Shown here in pieces: positions 1 through 9,771 of a stretch of 40,159 nt of DNA. This stretch comes from Nemertoderma westbladi. Lineage: Eukaryota > Xenacoelomorpha > Nemertodermatida > Nemertodermatidae. Made by a program: the position numbers and the translations under genes. Location: positions 1-40,159 of the forward strand of contig JAUCBJ010001751.1 in the NCBI GenBank assembly GCA_032718475.1. Direction: 5' to 3'. Below the pieces are notes generated by a model. That model ran no database searches. It saw only the letters and a program-made list of their open reading frames with translations, and was not told the DNA's origin. The first letter of the stretch is position 1. Every line of letters begins with the position of its first letter.

Positions 1-186
1 GCCTACTGCAATAAGATTATAAACTGTTACTGTTCGTCAGAACAGTATTAAACTGTATTTAATGCATACACTTGCAACCTTATTGCCTACTGCAATAAGA
101 AGTATAAACTGTTACTGTTCGACAGAACAGTATTAAACTGTATTTAATACTTACACTGCAATACAAGATAAACTGTTACTGTTCGC
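1..186. repeat. Tandem repeat, ~84-bp unit, 2+ copies
   Basis: Two near-identical units start at 1 and 85 (both open GCCTACTGCAATAAG), and a third partial unit runs from about 158 to 186. Each contains AAACTGTTACTGTTCG and GAACAGTATTAAACTG. The left side is cut by the window edge, so the array may be longer. No coding content is seen. Confidence 0.8.
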
Positions 187-203
187 GCTTTTGAAGACCT
201 TTA

Positions 204-665
204 GGGGCCGTCCAAGTATGACGTCTGCACTTTTCCCCAAAATGTTGACCCCCTCCCTCCCCTAAATCAGATATCATCAGATAGGCGTTGACCCCCCCCC
301 CCCCCCCCCCCCTAAATCAGATTAAAAAAAATTTTGTAATAAACTATTATATTATGAAGATGTTTCATTTTCAGGCGAACACCAGTACCGCAGTACCCCA
401 GTAGCACGCGTCCTAATCACTGAAACATGGTGACTGGTAACTGAAACAGAAGGTCGTACTACGGGCCTTCGGGGGCTTCGAACTGTCGAACAATTAAAAT
501 AGGCAAGCTATTTACTCTTCTGCTATATCTCTTCTAGCACCTATAAATGAACATGCTGACGTCAGATTTTGGCTGACTCCCTCCCCTCCCCTCATCAGCA
601 CGTCATCAGATTTTCCCAACCCCCCTCCCCCCCTTAAAGTGCTGACGTCATACTTGGACGGCCCC
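204..665. mobile_element. MITE with ~30-bp TIRs and TTA target duplication
   Basis: The left end GGGGCCGTCCAAGTATGACG and the reverse complement of the right end are identical for 22 bp and match at 29 of 30. Both ends are flanked by TTA (201-203 and 666-668). The 462-bp interior has no ORF but contains C-rich stretches, including 21 C at 292-312. A 3-bp TTA duplication with G/C-rich termini fits non-autonomous PIF/Harbinger-like transposons; that family assignment is inference. A related element lies at 20536-21104. Confidence 0.85.
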
Positions 666-668
666 TTA

Positions 669-1882
669 GCAGTTCAACCTGCCAAAATTTATATGTCTTC
701 TAGTTAATTAAAACCACTTTAGCATACGACAATATTTTATGCTAATACGCAAAACATTAGCCGAAGTCAGCCCATGCGCGATCATTCACCCGATGGATCT
801 ACACCCGGGAGACTGAATTCGGATGCTTGAATTGTATTATTACAGTGTAAGGTTGCAGTGTATACCTAATGTATTATTCGATAGATCGTTAATAATTAAT
901 CTCTGACAGATATTATTGGCTTTCGGGAAATATTAACAGTTCCTTTAGGACGTGGCGCTTTATCCATTTAAACAGAACTAAGACTTATACTAAAACGCAA
1001 CGATACTGCTTATGATTGAAGTATAAAGCGTATTCTTTAGGAAATACTTTGTTACCAATCACAATCATACACACTATTCTGCCGACAGTCAGTATATTTG
1101 ATCACACATAAAGAGAGCAGCAATTGACTCACGTAGGGTCTGCTAAATAACATTGGATTCAATACACACCACATTAATATAAATCGCAATTGTTATGTAT
1201 AGCCGGTCTCTCTAACCTGTAGTGTTATCAAGAAAATTGGGAATTGGGTGATTTATCCGTATTATCCAAATAGCAATATTTCCATCAACAAATAGGTACA
1301 ATTAATAACTGACGGTAAAATAACAGTACAAACAATATGATTAATGCAATTAAATTAAGTGAGTTAATGCTGTCTTTCGATTTGATTGATTAATCAATTA
1401 TGATTTGTTTCGGTAACAGTTTATACTTTCGATAATTCAAGCAGTTTACTAGAGTTCTTCCCAAAAGGCCGGTGTTTCTGGCTTAGACAGCAATAACAAC
1501 AAAGTAACAAGTAAAAACAGTAAGACAGAACACTCTCCTTATGATCGGCAGAAAAGCTACACGTCGACAGGAAAAACCGCCCTGATTGGCCCAAGCCAAA
1601 CAAAGAACCACGCGTCCAATGGCTGTTTACATGTCAGCAACCAGCTGCTAGATGTCGTAATATGAATCATCACGGCTAAGCTGTGAAAGGTAGTTGGTGC
1701 ATTACAAGTTTTTTGCCTTACCATGTCCGCCAAAACACGTATATAGCAGAATGATTTTTATGTCCGTTAAAACACCTGTAAAGGTACCTTGCGGGCGAGG
1801 GGAATATATATACAGTTAGGAAACCTTTTTAGAGTATTCCAGCGCCTGGGGGAGAACTGGCCAGCAAAGGCAAACGTATCAG
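669..1882. other. Intergenic, no gene recognised
   Basis: AT-rich DNA without a convincing ORF. CCAAT-like motifs occur near 1574 (ATTGG) and 1616 (CCAAT), the only hint of a promoter. Nothing else is supported. Confidence 0.5.
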
Positions 1883-2077
1883 TTATCCCACAAAAGCTTT
1901 TACAGGCTGCAAACCGAAATCCAAACATTCAGCACAGAGTATCTCAGCAAAAATGCCATCATTAATTACTTCAAAACCGCAATGCGTTAGAACGGGGTGT
2001 CTCGCCAGAATATCAATGGAATTGTATGCATCATCATAACAGATATACGCAGCAACTACTGTACAGGGTGTAGTACG
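1883..2077 (-). CDS. Possible terminal coding exon or gene relic, unidentified
   Basis: On the minus strand a 64-codon stretch is open from 2077 to a TAA at 1883-1885. It is preceded immediately by TTACTTAG, which would serve as a splice acceptor; without splicing an in-frame TAG closes it. The encoded peptide has balanced, protein-like composition (for example IDILARHP, HCGFEVINDG, FAEILCAEC) rather than low complexity. I do not recognise the family. An open stretch of this length can arise by chance, so this is a weak call; no partner exons were found to the right. Confidence 0.25.
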   Translation of the reverse strand, partial: RTTPCTVVAAYICYDDAYNSIDILARHPVLTHCGFEVINDGIFAEILCAECLDFGLQPVKAFVG

Positions 2078-2280
2078 CTAAGTAATTGTTCACCATGAAG
2101 GAAAAGCAGGGCGATAAATTCTAGCCTCCCTCTATAATAGCCCCCGTTCACCGCATTTCCATTCATTCTCAAATTTTTATTTTTAAAAGTTTTATTTATT
2201 TTCATGAAAGTTTTATTTATTTAAAATTTTGTAAAATCATTTAGCGAAAATTCAATAATATCAATTAACATTACTATATA

Positions 2281-2599
2281 ATGTATAGACATGAAAGTTG
2301 TTTGGTTTGTAATAAAGAAATGAGACAAGACAATCTATCTCGTCATAAGGAAAGACATAGAAAGGATAAACTAATGGATCCGTTACTAAAAAATTTTAAG
2401 AAATTCGAAATTTAAGAATGAAGAAAGTGAAGAACAGGAAGGGGGTGCAGAAAGTGAAGAACAGGAAGAGGATGAAGAAAGTGAAGGTGGGGAAGAGGAT
2501 GAAGAAAATGAAGGTTTGAAGAGGATGAAGAAAGTGAAGATCAGGAAAGTTAATGAAATGGAGCAGAGCATAATTTCATTAATAATCAAGCTTGATTAA
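2281..2599 (+). pseudogene. Decayed ORF: single C2H2 finger plus acidic repeats
   Basis: An ATG at 2281 opens a 44-codon ORF holding a C2H2-type finger pattern (CLVC, then LSRHKERH) and closing at TAA 2413-2415. Shifting by one base at about 2402 continues into an open Glu-rich tract made of imperfect EESE/EED repeats, then a Lys-rich segment, ending at TAA 2597-2599. The two halves read naturally as one protein split by a frameshift: a DNA-binding finger followed by an acidic region. Similar N-terminal single-finger proteins occur in mobile elements and in host genes; I cannot tell which this is. No larger coding remnant adjoins it. Confidence 0.35.
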
Positions 2600-3484
2600 T
2601 AGCATAATCAAGCATAATTTGAAATTAAACCAGTGGATTGTTACAATGGTTACATGGTGTCTGGTAGTCTGTCAAACCTTTCGTCATGTGTCTGACGGGA
2701 AAGCGGGTCCAGATAGATAATTATCAGCGATGAAGATTCGAGGGTATTATACATAATACATCCTACAGCACGTTAAACATCACAGCTACACTGCGCGCAT
2801 TTGTTCTACTGTATTTAACCATTAAAAAATCACTAAAAAAATACACCAGACAAATTAAATTGCAGGAATCAACATTTCCTTAGCATACTGTAGGTCCTGG
2901 TTGTTGAAAGAGACATAGTACCACATGCTGTTGGTCTGTAGCAAGTATAACGACATCCGTGAAGATCTGTTCCCCTATTTTTTGTCAAAATGAAAAAAAA
3001 AACGTAAATTTCGCGAATTTCTTGTTAACAAGGACACATCCCCCACCATTTCAGAGGGAAGATTACTGATATTTTTTTTTCTCCAAAACGAGGTTCTCAT
3101 GGGGTGGTTGTATACAGATTCTCGTTTGCCGTACAGGGAGGGGGGGGGGGGGGGGGGTGGTCTACAATAAGGACATCAAACAGGAAATCTGAAGCATCAA
3201 TTTTTGCTTAGTTGGATATTGTAGAGCCTGGTACCGGTAGTAACTTTTGACAAGATACTGATACACACACAATCATATTTGTTGCATACTCGATATTAGT
3301 TAGTTTGTGATTAATTGATAAACATTTGACATTGGTTGATGTAGCTTCTGGTCATAAAATTTCTTATTTTCTTTATATACCAATGACCTGTAATATAGTG
3401 TCATTTGCTTGTGACATGTACTCATATTTTTATAAAAGCCTTTTATCATATTACATGACTTGACATTTGAAACACCATTAGTAC
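2600..3484. other. Intergenic, no gene recognised; poly-G run
   Basis: AT-rich sequence with no supported gene. It holds an uninterrupted G run at 3140-3157 (18 G). No TIR or tandem array was found. Confidence 0.5.
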
Positions 3485-3673
3485 AATGGGGTAGACGACT
3501 CGGAAATTTTTTTTCGAGTTTTCGTTGGTTTCATGTGAAAGAGCATGTGAAAAAACCCCAGAGAGCAATTTTACTTTAAAAAAATATATTGGATGAGTTA
3601 TAGCGATTTTAAAACGCAAAATTAGCAACATCGAAAAATCAGGCCGTTTCAGAAAACTGCACGAGTGACGTCA
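3485..3673 (+). repeat. Left arm of ~190-bp inverted repeat
   Basis: This segment, starting AATGGGGTAGACGACTCGG and ending at GTGACGTCA, recurs in reverse complement at 9755-9945 with few differences. The arms enclose a LINE and a YqaJ-type nuclease relic. They could be long terminal inverted repeats of a decayed DNA transposon, or two independent insertions of the same repeat in opposite orientation. No clear target duplication was found outside the arms. Confidence 0.85.
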
Positions 3674-3938
3674 GCCATAACACAGCAACAGTCGTCAAGC
3701 GCAGTTGATTGGCTAATATAAAGTATAATATTGCAGTATCTAAAATAAAACAAATAATAAATGTAGCTATGTATTTATTTGGATGTGTATTTGTGTTATT
3801 TGATGGGTATTTGATACAGGGTTGTCAACTAGTACGCGAATCTAAATATAAAACAACCTGACCTTAGGCCTACTGCTGTACTAGCTACTGCAGTTGGTGC
3901 TGCAGCATATCACCCGCTTCCGTTCCGACTCCTCGATC

Positions 3939-5126
3939 ATGGAGACGGAAGGAATGGACAGCAATAACTCTGATACAGGCAATCCCAATGGGGATATTGT
4001 CTTAGTGAACTCCTGTTTAGTGGCGGTAGTGCAGGGGATGGCTACACAGATTTATGATGTTACTGCAGACAAGTGTCTGTCGCATTACCGCAATTGCGAT
4101 ATTCTTGCAGCAAAACAGGTTTTATTCAATAAACTAGGTTTAAAGGTTATTAGTAGACAGGACACTGCTGACCGCTCTGCAGCAGCGGCGAACCTGCGAG
4201 ATATTTATGAAGTACTAAAGAATTTGGATTCGTCGGGTTCTCTCCCGATCATTGCGGTCAGTGCGTTGGATGCACTGTCATTACCTCCGATAGCGTCGGG
4301 CGCCAGCACAAGTAACCCTCAGTTGTCCCGCGTGACAGATATTGATGCGACTTCTCGTTTATCTGCCTTAGACTCTAAAATAGAGGACCTTCAGAAAGTG
4401 TTATTAGATAGGTTAACGGTTATTGAAGCCAAAGTGTTGGTGCCTGTATCGGCTACGCCGACACCAACATCCGGTGGGGTTATTCCGGTGTCCTCGCAGA
4501 TGCCCAATCCTCCTAACCTAAACCGCCCGTCGTTTGCTCATACAGTCATGGGTAATTCACATCAATCAAGGCCGGGGTGGGGTTCCCAATCCCCAGGTCC
4601 TGCTCGAGGTCGAGGCGGTTATTACCAGGCTCTCGGCCCACAACGGTCGAACATTTCGGATGGTTTTCGGGCGAATCGGGTGGATTCTCCGGGCCACTCT
4701 CAGGGTGGAAGTCTAAAGCGACCTCGTCGTAACTCCACCAATGACGATGTGATCGAGGATGATGGATTCATTACTGCTGGGAGGAAAGGGAAGCATACGC
4801 GTAAACCAGTTCCTGTTGTGATCGGCACAGGGACAAGTTCCGCCGATAAAACGATCGGAAAATCGGCCCCAGTCGACATTTTCGCGTTTCGGCTCGCTCC
4901 GGGAACCACTTGCGACGAGATAAAGAACGGCCTAAAGGCCAACGGGATTGACTCCCTGGGTGTCACAATGGTTTCGCACAAGGAGTCAAGAACGACTAGT
5001 TTCAGGATCACCCTGCAGACGTTACACCTCGAGGCGGCATTAAACCCGGCCATATGGCCTCCCAGGGTTCATGTAAGAGAGTGGGTGTACTACTCGAGGC
5101 CAGCTACTGGGGTAGGTAACAGGTAA
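3939..5126 (+). CDS. LINE ORF1 protein (nucleic-acid binding)
   Basis: A 395-aa protein starting at the first ATG (METEGMDS); the frame is open a further 15 codons upstream without an ATG. The first ~170 residues are helical and end in a coiled-coil-like stretch (SALDSKIEDLQKVLLDRLTV). A Pro/Gly/Ser-rich middle follows, with RG-type basic segments (ARGRGGYY) and a KRPRR cluster. The C-terminal ~85 residues (VDIFAFRLAPGTT ... NPAIWPPRVHVREW) resemble the RRM-like domain seen in many invertebrate LINE ORF1 proteins. No CCHC knuckle is visible. The likely role is RNA binding and RNP assembly for retrotransposition. ORF2 follows on the same strand after 43 bp. Identification rests on this context and the C-terminal domain. 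Confidence 0.75.
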   Translation: METEGMDSNNSDTGNPNGDIVLVNSCLVAVVQGMATQIYDVTADKCLSHYRNCDILAAKQVLFNKLGLKVISRQDTADRSAAAANLRDIYEVLKNLDSSGSLPIIAVSALDALSLPPIASGASTSNPQLSRVTDIDATSRLSALDSKIEDLQKVLLDRLTVIEAKVLVPVSATPTPTSGGVIPVSSQMPNPPNLNRPSFAHTVMGNSHQSRPGWGSQSPGPARGRGGYYQALGPQRSNISDGFRANRVDSPGHSQGGSLKRPRRNSTNDDVIEDDGFITAGRKGKHTRKPVPVVIGTGTSSADKTIGKSAPVDIFAFRLAPGTTCDEIKNGLKANGIDSLGVTMVSHKESRTTSFRITLQTLHLEAALNPAIWPPRVHVREWVYYSRPATGVGNR

Positions 5127-5169
5127 ACAGCAGTGACTATGACTCAGATTATTTATCTGCTAATTATCA

Positions 5170-8100
5170 ATGGCGGGCTCCGATTCAGACTCACAACTAT
5201 TATCTTTAACTTCGTATAATAGTACAGGTTTGTCCGATGACAAATGTGATTTTATTAATACATTAGCTCTGGGTTCAGACATTATCTGCCTGCAGGAACA
5301 TTTCAGGTTAAGTGATAATTTAGGGTATATAAAGAATAAGTTTCCTAATTTTCTATGTATACCGAAAGCTGCAGTTCATTTAAGTGAACAGACCGCCGGC
5401 CGCGCCTCAGGTGGCCTTTGTATTTTATTAAAAAGATACCTGGCGAAGTATGTCTCTGTCATTAAGACTAGTACGTATCGATTGCAGCATATACGTTTGT
5501 CGCTGCCCAATAATTGTAATATTGTCATTTTGAATTGTTACTTTCCAGTAGATAATCGTTCTACCACCGCAGTGTCTGATGAACTTCTGTTACTATTGAA
5601 TGAAATTAGGGATATAACACAAAATGCTAATACAGCTAACATAGTTATTTGCGGTGACCTAAACACAGATTTTTTACGCAATACAAGTCATGTTAATATT
5701 GTTCAGTCCTTTATACACGATAATAATTTAAATATACTTTGGGATACGAATACGGTAGATTATACATATTTAAGTGTTGTTAATAATTGTGTATATAAAT
5801 CAACTATTGATCATTTTTTATCATCGAGCAACTTTCTAAATAATTGTACGGAGGCAGGAGTAATTCATTGCGGTGAAAATCTCTCGCAACATAGCCCAAT
5901 CTATTTGAAATGTTCAGTTACTAAGCTAAATGAACATGTTTATGTTGACGTAACCTCAGCCAATAGCAAACCTTCTTTTGATCGGGCAACAGCCAATCAA
6001 AAAGCTCAATATAAAAGTGAATTTGGTGCCTCCCTGCAAGAAATTAATTTACAATGTGCTGATTGTAGTAATGTATTCTGTAATTGCAAAAACCATTTAG
6101 ATGCGTTACAAATATATATGTTTGATATTTTGGGGGCAATTGACAGTGCGGTGCAATGTTTACCATGGTTGGGCGGGGGTACCAATAATAATGGCAACAT
6201 TATTCCGCCACCTCTCCCAGGTTGGAATGAACACGTGAGACCCTTTAAGGAAGAATCAGTATTCTGGCATAGTGTGTGGGTGTCTGCTGGGAGACCGGAT
6301 GCGTCCAATAATCTGTTTCATTTGCGCCAGAGGTCCCGTGCTCAGTACAAATACGCAGTTCGTAGGTTGAAAAACAGTGTAGATGTAGTAAAACGTGATA
6401 AATTCATGCAGGCATGTTTCTCGAAAGACTGTGATATCTTTGCAGAAATCAGAAAGTTGCGCGGGAACCAAAAAGAGACCAGTCATTTAATTGATGGTGA
6501 ATCTTCACCTGAGGCTATTGCAGAAAAATTCGCGTCTATTTATTCCTCGTTATTCAATAAGGATTATAAGTCGGACTTCACAGAGATTGAGTCCAATATT
6601 CTAGAATCGCTTAGAGGCGTAAACATTGAAAGTGAGAGAGTAACTCGCGGCATGGTTCGGGCAGCCTTAGACAAGTTACAGCCCAAGAAAACCGATGTGA
6701 GTGGTATGTTCACCTCAGACTGCTTGAAACATGGTGGTTCTGAAATTATAGATCATTTATGTACCCTGTTCAATGGGTTTCTTGTACACGGATATGTGCC
6801 ACCGTTCCTATTATCAGCTTCTCTTGTTCCGCTCATAAAGGACAAACTCGGTGATATTTCAACCTCCAGCAATTACAGAGCTATTGCAATCGCATCCTTA
6901 GTGCTCAAAGTTCTAGAATGGGTGATGCTAATCTCCCAAGGTCATTGCTTGGCCGTAGATGATTTACAATTTGGGTTTCAGAAGCAGTCTAGTACGACAA
7001 GTTGCACATGGGCGGTCTCCGAAGTTCTCGGGTTCTACAGACGGTTCAATACGCCAGTATTTGGTTGCCTTTTAGATTTGAGTCGGGCCTTTGACCTGGT
7101 TGAATGGGTTAAGTTGTTTATGGAGCTTCTAAAGAAGGGGTTCTCGCCTTTATTTTTAAGGTTATTAATGTTCACATACAGGGAACAATGTTGTAATGTC
7201 AAGTGGGGTTCCGCAAACTCGCGCAAATTTTCCATCACTAACGGCTGTAGGCAGGGTTCGGTGGCGAGCCCATTTTTATTCTGTATTGTTATTAACACGT
7301 TAATCGTCCGTCTCAGAAAATCTCGAGTTGGTTGTCACATTGGGTCTCGCTTTTTCGGTATATTTGTATATGCCGACGACATACTTCTGCTGTGTCCATC
7401 AGTTCATGGTTTGCAGCATATGCTCAAGGATTGCGAATTATTTTCGAAGGATTTTAATATGGTATTTAGCACCAATACTAATCCAGATATAAGTAAATCG
7501 AAATGTATACCCTTTAATCGTTCTTGGTCTAAACCGTCTACAAACGTTACAGTAAATGAAGTTACATTACCATGGGTTAAGCAAGCGACATATTTAGGCA
7601 ACACTCTGCACTATTCAGGTAGTTTCAATTTCGACATGCAATTAAAGCGCGGTAAATTTATTGGAAAACTTAAATGTCTTAAGCAAGAATTTAGCTTCTC
7701 ACATCCGTCTTGTTTATGTAATTTGCAAAGAATTTATGCAACTAGTTTTTATGGTAGTTCACTATGGGATTTTTCGTCACATAATTTTTTGAAGATACTT
7801 AATTCATGGAATATTAATGTTAGATCAGTTTGGGGGTTGCCTTACAATACTCATAGATTCTTTGTGGAGGGTTTAGTAGATTTCCCATACCCAAAGTCAA
7901 TGATTTTTGGTAGGTTTGTGCAGTTTATTACTAAATCTATTCTAAATAGCCCAAAACAATCTATACAATTTTTAGGTAATCTTAATATTTTTGATTGTAG
8001 GTCAGTGAGCGGTGCAAATCTAAATTATATATCAACATCTATTGTTAATTCCCCGGTAGCCAGATTTCCAAATGTAAAGGAATGTTATAATTTTAAATGG

Positions 8101-8226
8101 TTCGGAGATAATTCGACTTACATAAATATGTGCAGGGAATTAGTTGATTGTAGATATACCTTGGAAGTACCAGGTTTTGAGCAGGATGAATTGGAAAATA
8201 TTTTGCATTATATATGTACGGAATAG
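5170..8226 (+). CDS. LINE ORF2: APE-type endonuclease and reverse transcriptase
   Basis: A 1018-aa protein. The N-terminal ~245 residues form an exonuclease-endonuclease-phosphatase fold: SYNSTGL at the start, IICLQEHF with the metal-binding Glu, ICGDLNTDF near residue 160, and STIDHF then SQHSPI near 238 for the catalytic His. The RT domain spans about 530-800: NYRAIAIASLVLKVLE, LLDLSRAFD (first catalytic Asp, ~640), NGCRQGSVASPF (~690) and YADD at 734-737. A C-terminal region with WNINVRSVWGLPYNTH follows; no RNase H was seen. The enzyme would nick target DNA and copy element RNA in the nucleus (target-primed reverse transcription). All key motifs are present and there is no stop or frameshift. 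It is a good candidate for a recently active copy. Confidence 0.93.
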   Translation: MAGSDSDSQLLSLTSYNSTGLSDDKCDFINTLALGSDIICLQEHFRLSDNLGYIKNKFPNFLCIPKAAVHLSEQTAGRASGGLCILLKRYLAKYVSVIKTSTYRLQHIRLSLPNNCNIVILNCYFPVDNRSTTAVSDELLLLLNEIRDITQNANTANIVICGDLNTDFLRNTSHVNIVQSFIHDNNLNILWDTNTVDYTYLSVVNNCVYKSTIDHFLSSSNFLNNCTEAGVIHCGENLSQHSPIYLKCSVTKLNEHVYVDVTSANSKPSFDRATANQKAQYKSEFGASLQEINLQCADCSNVFCNCKNHLDALQIYMFDILGAIDSAVQCLPWLGGGTNNNGNIIPPPLPGWNEHVRPFKEESVFWHSVWVSAGRPDASNNLFHLRQRSRAQYKYAVRRLKNSVDVVKRDKFMQACFSKDCDIFAEIRKLRGNQKETSHLIDGESSPEAIAEKFASIYSSLFNKDYKSDFTEIESNILESLRGVNIESERVTRGMVRAALDKLQPKKTDVSGMFTSDCLKHGGSEIIDHLCTLFNGFLVHGYVPPFLLSASLVPLIKDKLGDISTSSNYRAIAIASLVLKVLEWVMLISQGHCLAVDDLQFGFQKQSSTTSCTWAVSEVLGFYRRFNTPVFGCLLDLSRAFDLVEWVKLFMELLKKGFSPLFLRLLMFTYREQCCNVKWGSANSRKFSITNGCRQGSVASPFLFCIVINTLIVRLRKSRVGCHIGSRFFGIFVYADDILLLCPSVHGLQHMLKDCELFSKDFNMVFSTNTNPDISKSKCIPFNRSWSKPSTNVTVNEVTLPWVKQATYLGNTLHYSGSFNFDMQLKRGKFIGKLKCLKQEFSFSHPSCLCNLQRIYATSFYGSSLWDFSSHNFLKILNSWNINVRSVWGLPYNTHRFFVEGLVDFPYPKSMIFGRFVQFITKSILNSPKQSIQFLGNLNIFDCRSVSGANLNYISTSIVNSPVARFPNVKECYNFKWFGDNSTYINMCRELVDCRYTLEVPGFEQDELENILHYICTE

Positions 8227-8310
8227 TAGCGTGATTTACGAATTAGTAAACTGATTGAGTCGTATTGTATCTCAGTAAATGTGGCGGTTAACATTATCAT
8301 TATCATTATT

Positions 8311-8968
8311 GTAACAGTTCATCTACTTACCCACCCTACTTTATTTGTGCTTAATTATGTAACGTTGTATGTACGCTGTACTGTTATTTACTACTGTTTT
8401 TTGTATTTAACGTGTACGAAATTAACAATTAACAGTTGTGTTAAAAATCGATTATAGGATAGCGGTATGGAGGCAAATTATTCATATGAAGTTAATTATT
8501 CTAGAATAATATTTATTTCGCCCATACCTGTACCATAGAGCTGTAGCTAAAAACAAATATAGCTAGCTAAATACTGCCAGGCGTTTCAGTAATCTATTTT
8601 TTAATTGTTTTTACAGCGAACAATGCGGGATGGGTAGATTAGCACTAGATGGTAATTTTTTTTTTTTGTCAGTTCACTGTAAAGTGTTACTGGTACTAGT
8701 GTTGCACGTGTCACCATTATTCTGCCTTTAATAATAGCTGTATTTGGTTTGACATCCAAAAATATCAAAATACCAAAAAATACCAAAACATAATGTTTTG
8801 GGCTATAGGTTTATGTTCTTGACATATTTTGGCTAGTTACATTTGAAAAAAAAAATGTTTTAAAGAAAATAAAAACAAATGTTTGTGATAGCTAGTGTTT
8901 TCAATGGTATGTACTGTTTTAATATTGTAGCTAGTGTTTTTATAAAATACCACAAAATCTTATTTTTT
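8311..8968. other. No gene recognised
   Basis: AT-rich sequence between the LINE tail and the YqaJ relic. If the inverted arms belong to a transposon, this would be part of its interior, but I see no readable transposase motif. Confidence 0.4.
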
Positions 8969-9250
8969 GATGCCATTTCAGATGCCATTACACCAACGCA
9001 TGTGGTAGAAGTAAAATGTCCAACATCAAAACATGCCATTCAAGAATCGTATATTATCACAATCGAATATCGTAAGTGATAAATTCATGGCACAAATCCA
9101 ACTTGAAATGCTTCCAATCCATCTTTTGAAATGAATGGCGAAGTGAAAATAGTTGAAGTATCATATGATTCCATATACATGCAAAGTTTACTGAAAAGTA
9201 GTCCTAGCTTCTGGAAGGAATATATATTTCCCAAAATTGTGAAAAAATAG
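8969..9250 (+). pseudogene. Relic of a YqaJ-type (lambda exonuclease-like) nuclease
   Basis: Three pieces read in order as a YqaJ-fold nuclease. First, DAITPTHVVEVKCPTSKHAI in the frame of 8969 carries the family's core E-x-K catalytic motif followed by CP-S. After a stop at 9077-9079, KFMAQIQLEM at 9081 in another frame matches the Q-x-Q helix. Then, back in the first frame from about 9131, EVKIVEVSYDSIYMQSLLKS and FWKEYIFPKIVKK match the final strand and helix, ending at TAG 9248-9250. Two compensating frameshifts and an internal stop make it a pseudogene. In animal genomes such nucleases are commonly carried by DNA transposons; here it sits inside the 3485/9945 inverted arms, which supports that origin by inference. 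Confidence 0.6.
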
Positions 9251-9745
9251 ATAATTAAAAATGTAAATTATACAGTAGTTATAGTTCAACTAAATTCTGA
9301 TTAATGCTGATTGTATTGAGATGGCAGCTGAAGATATTTTTACTACGTCATCCATTACAGCCACACATTGACTAACTATCAATTGGAATTCAATAATTTA
9401 ACTTGTATAAAAATAATTACAATCGAAAAAGTGCGAATCCACAATCTAATCCAAAGTAATCTAAGTTTTGAAGCTTAATGAAACATCAATAAGCTACTGG
9501 ATTTCTACCACCTGGCAGTTTTAGCTACAAAATATGTTTTATTTTAATAGCTAACAACTGTATAGTTTGGGAAAAATAAGTATTATTCTGGAATAATTAA
9601 CTTGTCATGAATCAATTTCCACATTAAGATATCAAATAATGTATTCTTAACACAACACAAAAACACACTAAATAAATATTAGCTACACAATTTATTTTAG
9701 TTACTAAGAGATTTATATTGTATAGTAACCAATGAACATTTACTG

Positions 9746-9771
9746 CTGCACTAGTGACGTCACTAGTGCAG
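9746..9771. other. 26-bp perfect palindrome centred on TGACGTCA
   Basis: CTGCACTAGTGAC is followed by its exact reverse complement. The centre is the CRE-like octamer TGACGTCA. It lies at the inner edge of the right inverted arm; the left arm keeps GTGACGTCA but not the symmetric flank. Function unknown. Confidence 0.8.

Larger units (their letters stand above)
3674..8310 (+). mobile_element. Non-LTR retrotransposon (LINE), both ORFs intact
   Basis: The element consists of a leader, ORF1 (3939-5126), a 43-bp spacer, ORF2 (5170-8226) and a short 3' UTR ending near a CATTAT-type microsatellite at 8291-8308. Both ORFs are uninterrupted, unlike the broken LINE at 36204-38499, so the insertion looks young. 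There is no LTR, and no RNase H or integrase motif was seen. The exact 5' and 3' ends are uncertain because I could not find a target-site duplication. ORF architecture (RRM-like ORF1; APE-type endonuclease plus RT in ORF2) fits the Jockey/CR1 group in a broad sense; the clade is not resolved. Confidence 0.85.

Noticed and set aside
245-620. CTGATGA on the minus strand inside the first MITE as a second hammerhead core
   Set aside because: No paired stem II followed by GAAA lies downstream; the motif is part of the MITE's ATCATCAG repeats.
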